DNA of 12,144 nt from Candidatus Dormiibacterota bacterium (GTDB taxonomy: Bacteria; Chloroflexota; Dormibacteria; UBA8260; Bog-877), in NCBI GenBank assembly GCA_003164475.1, contig PLTL01000287.1, forward strand, positions 161 through 12,304. Reading direction: 5' to 3'. Both the position numbers and the translations under genes were made by a program. This document shows positions 1 to 6,824 of the stretch, one piece after another. The notes under the pieces are model-generated. The model did no database searches and had not been told where the DNA came from. It saw only the letters and a list, made by a program, of their open reading frames with translations. How positions within the stretch are numbered: the first letter of the stretch is position 1; every line of letters starts with the position of its first letter.

Positions 1-1047
1 GACCGCACCGGTGAGTTCCCCTGGGACGTGGTCGAGCTCTTCCGCGCCCAGGACGTCTTTGCCATCGCCTTCGGGTCTGAGTACGGCGGGGTCTCGGGCA
101 CGGCGCTGACCCTGGCGATGGCCGTGGAGGAGATCGCCAAGGCCTGCGCCACGTCCGCGCTGCTGCTTGCGGTCCAGGGGCTGGTTGGCTACGCCATCCT
201 CCTCGGAGGCAGCGAAGAGCAGAGGCGCATCCACCTGCCCGAGCTCGCCAGCGGCGGCAAGCTGGCCGCCTACGCCCTCAGCGAGCCGGATGCCGGCAGC
301 GACCCCGCCTCGATGCGGACCAGGGCCCGCCGCGAGGGTGGCGAGTACGTCCTGGACGGCACCAAGATGTGGATCACCAACGGGAGCGTCGCCGACCTGA
401 TCGTGGTCTTCGCGGTCACCGACCCCGATCAGGGGGCGAGGGGGATCTCGGCCTTCCTGGTGGACGGGGACTGTGCTGGGCTGCAGCGCAATCCGATCCA
501 CGGCAAGCTGGGGATCCGGGGCAGTGACACGGCCGAGCTGGTCTTCTCGGAATGCCGAGTCCCCTCCGACCGGCGGCTGGGGGAGGAGGGGGAGGGCTTC
601 AAGATCGCCATCAGGGTCCTGGACCACTCCCGGCCCCAGATCGCCGCCCAGGCGCTGGGAATCGCGGCCGGGGCCCTGGAGCAGGCGGTCCAGTACGCCC
701 GCCAGCGCCGGCAGTTCGGGCGGCCGATCTCGGAGTTTCAGGGGATCCAGTTCATGCTGGCCGAGATGGCCGCGCAAACCGAGGCGGCCCGCTGCCTCAC
801 CCGCGAGGCCTGCCGCGCGGTCGACGCCGAGGACCCGCGGATGACCGTGCTGGCGGCGATGGCCAAGCTTATGGCCTCGGACGCTGCCATGCGGGTGACC
901 ACGGACGCGGTCCAGATCCTCGGCGGCTACGGTTACATCGACGCCTTCCCGGTGGAGCGGATGATGCGGGACGCCAAGGTCACCCAGATCTACGAGGGGA
1001 CCAACCAGATCCAGCGCCTGGTGATCGCCAAGCGCCTGATCTCCTGA
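1..1047 (+). CDS. Acyl-CoA dehydrogenase (5' end outside window)
   Basis: FAD-dependent acyl-CoA dehydrogenase, which forms the alpha-beta double bond of an acyl-CoA and passes electrons to ETF in beta-oxidation or branched-chain amino-acid breakdown. The frame is open from base 1 (DRTGEFPWDVVELFR), so the first GTG at 28 is not the real start. About 348 residues are visible of a usual ~380, so only the N-terminal helices are missing. Visible family marks are the SEPDAGSD segment near residue 94, the WITNGS segment near 121, the RRQFGRPISEFQ helix and the C-terminal QIYEGTNQIQRL, whose Glu at about residue 332 is the expected catalytic base. No key residue seems lost. Chain-length or branched-substrate specificity cannot be read from this. 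The stop is TGA, followed by a 108-base gap before padR. Confidence 0.95.
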   Translation, partial: DRTGEFPWDVVELFRAQDVFAIAFGSEYGGVSGTALTLAMAVEEIAKACATSALLLAVQGLVGYAILLGGSEEQRRIHLPELASGGKLAAYALSEPDAGSDPASMRTRARREGGEYVLDGTKMWITNGSVADLIVVFAVTDPDQGARGISAFLVDGDCAGLQRNPIHGKLGIRGSDTAELVFSECRVPSDRRLGEEGEGFKIAIRVLDHSRPQIAAQALGIAAGALEQAVQYARQRRQFGRPISEFQGIQFMLAEMAAQTEAARCLTREACRAVDAEDPRMTVLAAMAKLMASDAAMRVTTDAVQILGGYGYIDAFPVERMMRDAKVTQIYEGTNQIQRLVIAKRLIS

Positions 1048-1067
1048 TACCGAAGATCGTGCAAGGA

Positions 1068-1073
1068 TATACT
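1068..1073 (+). promoter_or_regulatory. Candidate -10 box upstream of padR
   Basis: The hexamer TATACT is a near-consensus -10 element in an AT-richer patch, about 80 bases before the padR start. No good -35 box sits at the normal distance. Just downstream, GTTGTA occurs twice (1081-1086 and 1096-1101), 15 bases apart. PadR proteins often repress their own promoter, so this repeat could be operator DNA, but that is only an inference. Confidence 0.3.
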
Positions 1074-1155
1074 GGGCGCCGTTGTACTGTGGCATGTTGT
1101 ATCGGGTAAGAATTGGAGGGCGGGAGGCTCCGCCACCCGTTGAGAGGAGTGAGTC

Positions 1156-1506
1156 GTGAAGCAACCTGGCAGGCCCAGCTGGAGAGATCCTGGTTTGCTA
1201 GTTCTTTCTAGCCTGGTGGAAAGGCCGAGGCATGGGTACTCGATCGTTCAGGAGGTTCGCAAGCAAGCCGGGATCAGCCTCGGGCCTGGCACTCTCTACG
1301 GAGCGCTCTCCCGTCTTGAGGCCTATGGCCTGGTCGAGGCGCTCCCACCGGACGGACGGCGCCGCCCCTACCAGCTGACTCCCAAGGGCCGGCAGCTTCT
1401 GGATGTCCAGCTGGACGCCATGGCCAGGTTCCTGCGCTTCTCGGGGCGTCTGGAGGAGGGGTCGCCCTTCGCCGTGCCCACCTCGGCGGCGGACGGCCGG
1501 GCTTGA
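1156..1506 (+). CDS. PadR family transcriptional regulator
   Basis: A 116-residue winged-helix DNA-binding protein of the PadR family, which usually represses a nearby gene until a ligand releases it. The wing-helix part spans about residues 12-85: LLVLSSLVERPRHGYSIVQEV is the first helical segment (the HGY is typical), LGPGTLYGALSRLEAYGLVE the recognition helix with the family GTLYxxLxRLE core, and RRRPYQLTPKGRQLL the wing. The C-terminal tail is short and lacks the long dimerisation helices of larger PadR proteins. The GTG start follows GAGAGGAG at 1142-1149 with good spacing. Its stop TGA overlaps the TTG start of the next small gene, so the two are probably translationally coupled. The target gene is unknown. 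Confidence 0.9.
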   Translation: MKQPGRPSWRDPGLLVLSSLVERPRHGYSIVQEVRKQAGISLGPGTLYGALSRLEAYGLVEALPPDGRRRPYQLTPKGRQLLDVQLDAMARFLRFSGRLEEGSPFAVPTSAADGRA

Positions 1507-1706
1507 GCCGGCGGCTCCCGCTTCCCCAGCGGCTGGCCCTTGCCCTCTACCCACCCGGCTTCCGTGGTCGCTACGGCGAGGAGCTGAGATGGCTGGTGGA
1601 GGACTCGGTCCCCTCTCTCGGGATGGTCTGGGACCTCACCCATGGGGCCGCCCGCGCCTGGCTTCGGCTCCATTCCCCGGGCATCCCGGGAAAGCGCCAC
1701 CGCTGA
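1503..1706 (+). CDS. Small PadR-coupled YPxxFRxRYGxEL protein
   Basis: A 67-residue protein whose TTG start overlaps the padR stop (TTGA at 1503-1506). It contains LALALYPPGFRGRYGEELRWLVED, close to the LYPxxFRxRYGxEM segment that often follows PadR genes in actinobacteria and also opens ADOP/MacB-like permeases in acidobacteria. The rest (SLGMVWDLTHGAARAWLRLH) resembles the end of the short stand-alone form. There is no membrane segment, so it is not a truncated permease with a visible remainder. Function is unknown; a PadR partner or accessory role is inferred from the overlap. The non-ATG start makes the exact N-terminus somewhat uncertain. Confidence 0.65.
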   Translation: MSRRLPLPQRLALALYPPGFRGRYGEELRWLVEDSVPSLGMVWDLTHGAARAWLRLHSPGIPGKRHR

Positions 1707-1896
1707 GGACGCGGGCCAGTGCCCTCCATTGATTTTGGGGGGCTGCCCCATGGCAAGCGCCCGCCGCCGAGGGGAGCCAGACGGGCCGGCGGTTCGCTCT
1801 CAGCCGTCGCGAAAGCGCGGGGAGGGCGCGGTGTGGGTCGGAGCTGGCCCAGGGTAGCGGCGGCCAGCAGCGCAGGGGTGAGGTGGGGTCCGGTGG

Positions 1897-2140
1897 CCAC
1901 CATGAGCATCGTCGGCACCGATGGCTCTGAAGGGAGTGGACGGGCCCTGGATCTGGCTGTGGAGCTCGCAGCCCGCCACCGTGGACAGGGGCACGCCTGC
2001 TACGCAGTCCGCCTGCCCACAGCCGTCATGCTGGGGAGCTTCATCGGCCGAACCGCCCCATCACGATGGGGCTGCGCTCGGTGCTCGTCGTGCCTTGACC
2101 GCCATGTCCGCGCGCGGGCATGGGCCATGGCCCCGAGGAG
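1897..2140 (+). pseudogene. Probable universal stress protein (UspA) remnant
   Basis: Within 1707-2382, which has no intact recognisable gene, the frame beginning ATG at 1900 reads MSIVGTDGSEGSGRALDLAVELAARH, an excellent match to the N-terminus of UspA-domain proteins (I-V-G-T-D-G-S, then an alanine/leucine-rich first helix). Similarity continues loosely (HACYAV, RLPTAV, LDRHVRARA) and then fades. The usual downstream ATP-binding GxxGxxxxxxxxxG(S/T) motif and closing strand are absent in all three frames. The right-hand limit given is approximate. This looks like a decayed or frameshifted usp gene. Long open frames over this stretch are explained by high GC. 1707-1896 holds nothing I can identify. 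Confidence 0.4.
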
Positions 2141-2382
2141 TCGGTGGGCTTGGTGCCCGATCAGGCACTCACCGTCTCTCGACCCCTGGACCAGCGGCAC
2201 GGCGAGGCCCGCCCCTCGACTCTCCAGCCGAGCCTCCGGGGAGAGGCGGGCAGGCGCCGCTTCTGCCGGGCTATTGGCGGGGCAACCGCTGCGACGCTAC
2301 CGTGGGGACAGGCGACTGCTCCGTGGCGACAACGTGCCGAATGGGACCGGCCCAAGGCCGTCCCTCAGGGGAGGGAGGACGC

Positions 2383-2682
2383 ATGCTGCGACACCTGGTT
2401 CTGATCCGCTGGCTAGAGGGCTGCCCCGACGAGGCGGTGAGGACCGTTGAGGAGGCGCTCTCGGCTCTGCCCTCGCAGATCCCGGCCATCCGCGGCTACC
2501 TCCTCGGCCGCGACCTCAACCTCAACCCTGCCAACTCCGACTTCGCCATCGTGGCCGACTTCGAGGACGCCGACGCCTACCGGGCCTACGCCAGCGATGC
2601 CCGCCACCTCCAGGTGATACGGGAACTGATTGAGCCGTGGTCCGCCGAGCGCCGGGCGGTCCAGTTCCAGCTGCCGGACTGA
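2383..2682 (+). CDS. Dabb-domain (stress-responsive alpha/beta barrel) protein
   Basis: A 99-residue protein of the Dabb family: a small dimeric ferredoxin-like alpha/beta barrel found in stress-associated proteins and in some polyketide and olivetolic acid cyclases. The pattern is clear: MLRHLVLIRWLEG first strand, a helix with VEEALSALPSQIPAIRGY, the LGRDL turn, the SDFAIVADFEDADAYRAYASD strand-helix unit and the closing IRELIEPWSAERRAVQFQ. Length is normal for a single domain. The ATG was chosen because GGAGGGAGG (2371-2378) lies just upstream, and longer starts in this frame run through non-coding sequence. Its TGA overlaps the next ATG (TGATG), so it is likely translated with the dehydrogenase. 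The biochemical role is unknown. Confidence 0.85.
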   Translation: MLRHLVLIRWLEGCPDEAVRTVEEALSALPSQIPAIRGYLLGRDLNLNPANSDFAIVADFEDADAYRAYASDARHLQVIRELIEPWSAERRAVQFQLPD

Positions 2683-3683
2683 TGGGACCCTCAGCTCGGC
2701 CCCCAGTGCGCTGCCTGGTGGTGGGTCGCTACCCGGAGCCGGATCTGGGGCTGGTGCGGCGGCTGGCGGGGCCTGAGCAAGTGGACCTGGTGGTGGTTCC
2801 CCCGGGGCAGCCGACCGAGGGAGTCGGAGAGGTGGACTGCATCTGGCGCCTCTTCTCAGGCCGGCTGATGGGGATCAGCTCCGATCCCCTCGGGGAGGCG
2901 CTGGGGTCCCATCCCGAGGTGCGCTGGGTCCACACGGTCAGCGCCGGCATCGACCAGGTGCGAGAGGTCATGCGTGAGTACCCGGCCATCGTCCTGACCA
3001 ACTCGGCGGGAGTGGTGGCGAAGCCCATCGCCGAATTCGTGGTCGGCTGCCTGCTGCAGCACTGCAAGCGGTACCCCGAACTTCGGGACCTGCAGCGGGA
3101 GCGGCGCTTTGAGCAGCTGCCCCTGCGGGAGCTGGCGGACCTGCGGGTGGTCCTCTTGGGCCTGGGCGCCATCGGCAGCGCCACGGCCCGCCTGCTCCGC
3201 CCCTTCGGGTGTCAGATGGTCGGGGTTCGCCGCCGTCCGGGGTGGGGCGCCGACGAGCTGGTCTCCTCCGTCTATCCCGCTTCCGCGCTCCTGGACGCCT
3301 GTGGAGAGGCCGATGCCCTGGTGCTGGCCGCCCCCCTCACCGGCGAGACCGCCGGGGTTGTGGACGACCGGCTGCTGGGCCAGCTCAGGCCCGGCAGCTG
3401 TCTCGTCAATGTGGCCCGGGGTGGCCTCATCGACGAGCGCGCCTTGCTGCGGCACTTGCGCTCCGGGCCCCTGGCGGCGGCCTTCTTGGACGCCTTCGAG
3501 GAGGAGCCTCTGTCCCCCGAGTCCCCGCTCTGGGAGGCACCTGGGGTCTTCATCTCGCCCCACGTGAGCTGGAGCTCGAGCAACTTCACCCGCCGCAGCT
3601 GCGAGCTCTTCGGAGAGCAGCTCGGCCGCTTCGTGAGGAGGGAACCGCTCCTCAATGTCGCCGACCTCGCCCGCGGCTACTGA
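2682..3683 (+). CDS. D-isomer-specific 2-hydroxyacid dehydrogenase
   Basis: A 333-residue NAD(P)-dependent dehydrogenase interconverting 2-oxoacids and D-2-hydroxyacids. The N-terminal substrate domain (about 1-115) contains VRWVHTVSAGID and LTNSAGVVAKPIAEF. The Rossmann domain has VVLLGLGAIGSATARLL, with the GxGxxG at residues 160-165. The catalytic triad is in place: Arg246 in VNVARGGLI, Glu275 in DAFEEEPL and His294 in ISPHVSW. An arginine run (GVRRRP, ~181-186) after the second strand of the fold hints at NADP preference, but this is inference. The ATG at 2682 overlaps the Dabb stop; an upstream GTG at 2637 would lie inside the Dabb gene and adds an atypical extension. The exact substrate (glyoxylate/hydroxypyruvate type or other) is not determinable. 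Confidence 0.93.
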   Translation: MGPSARPPVRCLVVGRYPEPDLGLVRRLAGPEQVDLVVVPPGQPTEGVGEVDCIWRLFSGRLMGISSDPLGEALGSHPEVRWVHTVSAGIDQVREVMREYPAIVLTNSAGVVAKPIAEFVVGCLLQHCKRYPELRDLQRERRFEQLPLRELADLRVVLLGLGAIGSATARLLRPFGCQMVGVRRRPGWGADELVSSVYPASALLDACGEADALVLAAPLTGETAGVVDDRLLGQLRPGSCLVNVARGGLIDERALLRHLRSGPLAAAFLDAFEEEPLSPESPLWEAPGVFISPHVSWSSSNFTRRSCELFGEQLGRFVRREPLLNVADLARGY

Positions 3684-3894
3684 GCTAACCGGGGATTTAG
3701 TCGCGGCGCGGCCCGAGCAATTGGGGTGCGTGCAGTTGGACCATCGTGGCGGCTCCGGCGGTGGACGACACCTGCCGCCACCTGGCCGTGCTGCGCGGCG
3801 TCAGCGACCAGGCGTCGGGCAACCCTTGAATGAAGCCGGGATCGAGATTGTGCTCGAGCATTCCGGGACCGGGTCCGCCGTCGGGACTGGCGCA

Positions 3895-3918
3895 CGGCTG
3901 CGAGACAATTCGCAGCCG
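3895..3918 (+). terminator. Strong 9-bp hairpin, possible U-less terminator
   Basis: CGGCTGCGA (3895-3903) and TCGCAGCCG (3910-3918) are perfect reverse complements around the six-base loop GACAAT. No T-run follows on either strand, so it is not a classical intrinsic terminator. High-GC bacteria often use such hairpins to end or protect transcripts. It lies about 210 bases after the dehydrogenase stop, so an operator or RNA-stability element is equally possible. Confidence 0.4.
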
Positions 3919-4013
3919 GGAAACCGGTTCAGCTCCGACTCATGGCGCTGGCGCACCGCAGGCGGGGCGACGGCCGTCCCCGAGGTGGCCCCTTCACGGA
4001 GGACCATGGGGAC

Positions 4014-4030
4014 CCCGCCGGATCGGCGGG
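4014..4030. repeat. Perfect 7-bp inverted repeat
   Basis: CCCGCCG (4014-4020) pairs with CGGCGGG (4024-4030) around the three-base loop GAT. It lies about 90 bases before the meaB start. With no T-run, it could be a secondary hairpin in the leader or a chance GC-rich repeat. Confidence 0.3.
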
Positions 4031-4116
4031 CACGCCTGGACCCATCGCGACCGAGCCAGGCACCGTCGGTACCGCGCGCACCGGACTAGCAGGTATCGGG
4101 GAGGCGCTTGTCGGGG

Positions 4117-5142
4117 ATGCCACAGTACCTACCATGGGTCAGCGTGGAGATGGAGCGGCTCCTGGCGGGCGACACGCGGGCCCTGGCGCGGGCGATCTCC
4201 GAGATCGAGGACCGGCAGCCCGGAACCGGAGAGCTGATCCAGCAGATCTCCGCTCGGCGGGGTGGTGGCATCCAGACCCACATCGTGGGACTGACCGGGC
4301 CGCCGGGGAGCGGGAAGAGCACCCTGGCGGATGGCCTGACCCAGCTCTGGCGGGCGCTGGGCCGCCGGGTGGCGGTGCTGGCGGTGGATCCCAACAGTCG
4401 CCTGACCGGGGGGGCGATCCTCGGGGACCGGGTGCGGATGCAGAGACACGCCCTGGACCAGGGAGTCTTCATTCGCAGCATGGGAGCCCGCGGGCACCTC
4501 GGCGGGGTGTCCTTGGCCACCAGGGGTGCCGCGCGCCTCCTCGAGGCTCTGGGCTGGGAGATGGTCCTGGTGGAGACCGTTGGGGTGGGCCAGTCGGAGT
4601 TGGAGATCTGCGAGATCGCCGACTCGGTCGTGGTGGTCGCCACTCCGGCCGCGGGGGATGGGGTGCAGGTGATCAAGGCCGGGATCACCGAGATCGCTGA
4701 CCTCTTCGCGGTGAACAAGGCCGACCTCGACGGCGCCGACCTGGTCGTTGGGGAACTCCGGGATCTGGTCCGCTCCCGACGCGAGGAGGGTGTGTGGCAG
4801 GTGCCGGTCATCCCCACGGTGGCGACCGGCGGGGCCGAGGGGGTGCAGCCGCTGGCTGCCGCCCTGGACCGGCACCTGGCCCAGCTCGCGGCCACCGGCG
4901 AGCTGGCGGAGCGCGCTGTGCGCCGGGTTCGTGATGAGGTGGTCGAGCTGGTGGGCGCCGCGGCTGCTGACTTCGCCAGGCTGGCCCTCCGGGATATGAG
5001 TGGCGAGCTCTGGTCCGGGGATCCCGGCTCTGCCAACCCCGAACAGATGGCGAGGGCGATCCTGCGACGCCTGGTTGCGGAGCAGCGCGCCCGGCCAGGC
5101 GCGGCCTTGGTACCGGACGTGAATGCGCGCGGATGCGAGTGA
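4117..5142 (+). CDS. meaB: MeaB/ArgK-type G-protein chaperone of methylmalonyl-CoA mutase
   Basis: A 341-residue P-loop GTPase of the SIMIBI class (MeaB, formerly ArgK/LAO). It loads adenosylcobalamin onto methylmalonyl-CoA mutase and protects it from inactivation in the cytoplasm. The order is canonical: an N-terminal helix (MERLLAGDTRALARAIS), Walker A GPPGSGKST at 61-69, the VDPNSRLTGGAILGDRVRM switch region at about 90-108, VETVGVGQSE at 152-161, and the guanine-specifying NKAD at 200-203. The C-terminal helices are the dimerisation arm. The start is chosen at ATG 4117, 12 bases after GGGGAGG (4098-4104). TTG 4108 is too close to that site, while GTG 4144 and ATG 4150 remain possible and would match the usual family N-terminus more closely. 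The B12-binding mutase subunit at 6317 supports this role. Confidence 0.93.
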   Translation: MPQYLPWVSVEMERLLAGDTRALARAISEIEDRQPGTGELIQQISARRGGGIQTHIVGLTGPPGSGKSTLADGLTQLWRALGRRVAVLAVDPNSRLTGGAILGDRVRMQRHALDQGVFIRSMGARGHLGGVSLATRGAARLLEALGWEMVLVETVGVGQSELEICEIADSVVVVATPAAGDGVQVIKAGITEIADLFAVNKADLDGADLVVGELRDLVRSRREEGVWQVPVIPTVATGGAEGVQPLAAALDRHLAQLAATGELAERAVRRVRDEVVELVGAAAADFARLALRDMSGELWSGDPGSANPEQMARAILRRLVAEQRARPGAALVPDVNARGCE

Positions 5143-5165
5143 TGTTGGGCGAATGTTGGCGCCCG

Positions 5166-5188
5166 GGGCCGATGCTCGGTGCCGGCCC
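5166..5188. terminator. Hairpin between convergent meaB and NYN genes
   Basis: GGGCCG (5166-5171) pairs with CGGCCC (5183-5188) around an 11-base loop, 24 bases after the meaB stop. It sits between two convergent genes, where a bidirectional terminator is expected. There is no T-run, so the call rests on structure and position. Confidence 0.35.
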
Positions 5189-5218
5189 AGGTGCACCGCC
5201 CGGCGAAGTCTCGGCCTG

Positions 5219-5239
5219 CGAGCCCGACGGCGTGGCTCG
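5219..5239. terminator. Second hairpin in the meaB/NYN convergent gap
   Basis: CGAGCC (5219-5224) pairs with GGCTCG (5234-5239) around a nine-base loop. It is about 40 bases beyond the end of the minus-strand NYN gene and could end that transcript. It also lacks a T-run. Confidence 0.3.
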
Positions 5240-5279
5240 AGGTGGGCCCTGAGCCGGCGTCCAACCTGAGTCCAGGAGC

Positions 5280-5807
5280 TCAGCCCCGCGGGCCCCTCCG
5301 CTTGGTGAAGTGGCGCAGCCATTCCTCGGTGTCGTTGAGGGAGGGGGAGGGCTTCTCCCGGCGGCGGCCCTCGCCCGGGCCGGCCGTGCGTCGGGGCACC
5401 GAGACACTCCGGGGGTCAATCTGGGCCAGCAGCCGCTGGCCACCCATGGTGGTCGCGCCCTCCTGCCGGGCCAGCTCCTGGAGTTCCCGGTCGCTGGTGG
5501 CCACCACCACCCCCAGCCGGCCGCGGACCGCCCGGGCCACCAGTTCCAGAATCCGCTCGTCCGCGGTCTGGCCGGGGTCGGGGTAGAAGATGCGAGCGCC
5601 GCCCCCGCTGCTAGGCCCGGATGGGGGGGGAGGGCCGTCAAAGACGAAGAGGAGCTCCTCGTGGGCGGGGCGCAGGGGCGAGCGGAGCGCGCTGGCCACC
5701 AGCAGCCGCTGGGCCGCGGCGTAGTCGTTTCGGAGCAGAAGCGGGCGCGTTCGGGGCCACGCCCAGGCGACGTTGGTGCCGTCCACGATCAGTTCGGTGG
5801 AGCCCAT
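5280..5807 (-). CDS. YacP-like NYN domain protein (putative ribonuclease)
   Basis: A 175-residue protein of the NYN/YacP family, a PIN-like nuclease fold. The best-studied relative, Rae1 of Bacillus, cuts mRNA in the ribosome. The N-terminus ELIVDGTNVAW carries the first acidic residue (Asp9) and Asn12. FVFDGPPPP (Asp57), the YPDPGQTADERILELV segment (Asp83/Glu84) and VVVATSDRELQELA (Asp106) complete the expected metal-binding acidic set. The C-terminal tail, about residues 135-175, is basic and proline-rich and ends NDTEEWLRHF followed by basic residues, a pattern seen in short YacP proteins. ATG 5807 has a weak GAGGA-like site upstream. It is convergent with meaB and reads away from the mutase subunit gene. 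Nuclease activity is inferred from the family. Confidence 0.88.
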   Translation of the reverse strand: MGSTELIVDGTNVAWAWPRTRPLLLRNDYAAAQRLLVASALRSPLRPAHEELLFVFDGPPPPSGPSSGGGARIFYPDPGQTADERILELVARAVRGRLGVVVATSDRELQELARQEGATTMGGQRLLAQIDPRSVSVPRRTAGPGEGRRREKPSPSLNDTEEWLRHFTKRRGPRG

Positions 5808-5816
5808 CTCCCGTCC

Positions 5817-6266
5817 TCAGGCCGGTCCGGGGCTGCCGAGTGCCCGTGCCCCGTGGTTCGCCCCTCCCCAGCAGTCGTGTCCCACCACTGCCCTGCCCAA
5901 GCCAATGGCTCGACCCAGGGCGAGGATGCCCTGCCAGCGCCAGGGCCCAGCTTCGTCCCCCTTCTCGGGCTGGTCGCGGGGAGCGGAGTCGCCCAGGCTG
6001 GCGGAGCAAAGCCGCGGTGCCTGGTGGCTGGGTGCCTCGGCGGGGGCCGGATCCTCGCCGGCGCTGGGCTCAAAGCGCGGCGAAAACCTCCTCAGGGCGA
6101 CTTCGATGGGCCCACGCCGTCCCGGCCCCGGCCGCGAGTCGCTCAGTGCCAGGGCCAAGGCGGTGTCGGTGGGGCTTCTGACCGGCAGCCGTGCGCAGTT
6201 CATCCCTGTGAGGATCCCCGGGACCCCGCCCGGCAGCTCCGTCCTCGGGCCGGTGGCGATCTCCAT
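5817..6266 (-). CDS. Possible hypothetical protein upstream of NYN gene
   Basis: An open frame of about 149 residues beginning ATG at 6266 (a GTG at 6269 is immediately upstream). It ends just 9 bases before the NYN start, the spacing of an operon partner. Third codon positions are strongly G/C, as in neighbouring genes, and the first half (RTELPGGVPGILTGMNCARLPVRSP...) looks protein-like. The second half is rich in proline, alanine and glycine and contains a WRWQGILALGRAIGLGRAVVG segment. I recognise no domain and see no good ribosome-binding site. Competing open frames exist on the plus strand because of the GC content. It may be a lineage-specific small gene or just spacer. Confidence 0.35.
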   Translation of the reverse strand: MEIATGPRTELPGGVPGILTGMNCARLPVRSPTDTALALALSDSRPGPGRRGPIEVALRRFSPRFEPSAGEDPAPAEAPSHQAPRLCSASLGDSAPRDQPEKGDEAGPWRWQGILALGRAIGLGRAVVGHDCWGGANHGARALGSPGPA

Positions 6267-6304
6267 CACAGGAGTATTGCGGCTCTTGAACGGGGGGGCC
6301 GGAA

Positions 6305-6310
6305 TAGACT
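6305..6310 (+). promoter_or_regulatory. Candidate -10 box for a leaderless mutase-subunit mRNA
   Basis: TAGACT ends six bases before the ATG at 6317, the distance expected when transcription starts at the A of the start codon. There is no Shine-Dalgarno sequence before this gene, which fits leaderless translation, common in actinobacteria and other high-GC bacteria. A TTGAAC lies at 6286-6291, but the 13-base gap to the -10 is too short for a standard pair. Confidence 0.4.
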
Positions 6311-6316
6311 GGGGCC

Positions 6317-6739
6317 ATGAGTTCCAGGCCGGTGCGGATCCTGACCGCCAAGATCGGGCTGGATGGTCACGACCGGGGCATCAAGGTGATCTCCAGAGCC
6401 CTTCGGGACGCGGGGGTCGAGGTGATCTATACCGGCCTCCATCAGACCCCGGCCCAAGTGGTGGAGGCGGCGGTCCAGGAGGACGTGGATGGAATCGGGA
6501 TCTCGCTTCTCTCGGGCGCCCATATGACCATCTTCCCCGAGGTGCTCCGCCTCCTCAGACAACGGGGCGGCGACGACATCGTGGTCTTCGGCGGGGGAAT
6601 TGTGCCCCAGCAGGACGCCGTCGAGCTGAAGCGGCTGGGGGTGGACGAGGTCTTCACCCCGGGCACCAGCATCCGGGCCATCGTGGCGTACGTTGACCGC
6701 CGCTTCGGGTTGGCGAAGGTACCGGCGGGGGCCGGCTGA
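6317..6739 (+). CDS. Cobalamin-binding small subunit of methylmalonyl-CoA mutase
   Basis: A 140-residue stand-alone B12-binding domain, equivalent to the C-terminal domain of methylmalonyl-CoA mutase (a mcmB/mutA2-type subunit). It partners a separate catalytic large subunit to convert methylmalonyl-CoA to succinyl-CoA. The signature is intact: DGHDRG at 16-21, where His18 is expected to coordinate cobalt from below, then SLLSGAH at 63-69 and [10 protein letters not shown] at 91-100, which cradle the nucleotide tail. Length is typical of the split form. The large subunit is not in this window. A related acyl-CoA mutase (ethylmalonyl or isobutyryl type) cannot be excluded from this subunit alone, though the nearby MeaB fits any of them. 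The ATG was chosen as the only good start. Confidence 0.92.
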   Translation: MSSRPVRILTAKIGLDGHDRGIKVISRALRDAGVEVIYTGLHQTPAQVVEAAVQEDVDGIGISLLSGAHMTIFPEVLRLLRQRGGDDIVVFGGGIVPQQDAVELKRLGVDEVFTPGTSIRAIVAYVDRRFGLAKVPAGAG

Positions 6740-6752
6740 GGGTCGGCTTTGG

Positions 6753-6758
6753 TACGAT
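6753..6758 (+). promoter_or_regulatory. Candidate -10 box upstream of rplY
   Basis: TACGAT fits a -10 element 66 bases before the L25 start. No convincing -35 lies at the right distance. L25 may therefore be transcribed on its own as well as by read-through from the mutase subunit gene ending 13 bases earlier. Confidence 0.25.
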
Positions 6759-6824
6759 CCGGTGGCTTTCGGCGATCTCCAGGAAGATCGGGCAACCGGG
6801 GTCAGAGCGGGTTGGTGGAGGCTC

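Larger units (their letters stand above)
3684..4116 (+). other. Intergenic stretch without recognisable gene
   Basis: This 433-base gap between the hydroxyacid dehydrogenase and meaB has open frames on both strands, but none resembles a known protein and none has a convincing ribosome-binding site. It contains a 10-base palindrome TGCTCGAGCA (3851-3860) and two perfect hairpins, listed separately. It may carry the meaB promoter, but no clear -35/-10 pair is visible. Confidence 0.6.

Noticed and set aside
1921..2382. Long N-terminal extension of the Dabb gene in the same frame
   Set aside because: The extension shows no Dabb or other similarity, overlaps the usp remnant in a different frame, and a strong ribosome-binding site marks ATG 2383.
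5310..6320. 336-codon plus-strand frame across the NYN gene
   Set aside because: It lies opposite a convincing NYN domain and reads as low-complexity sequence forced open by high GC.
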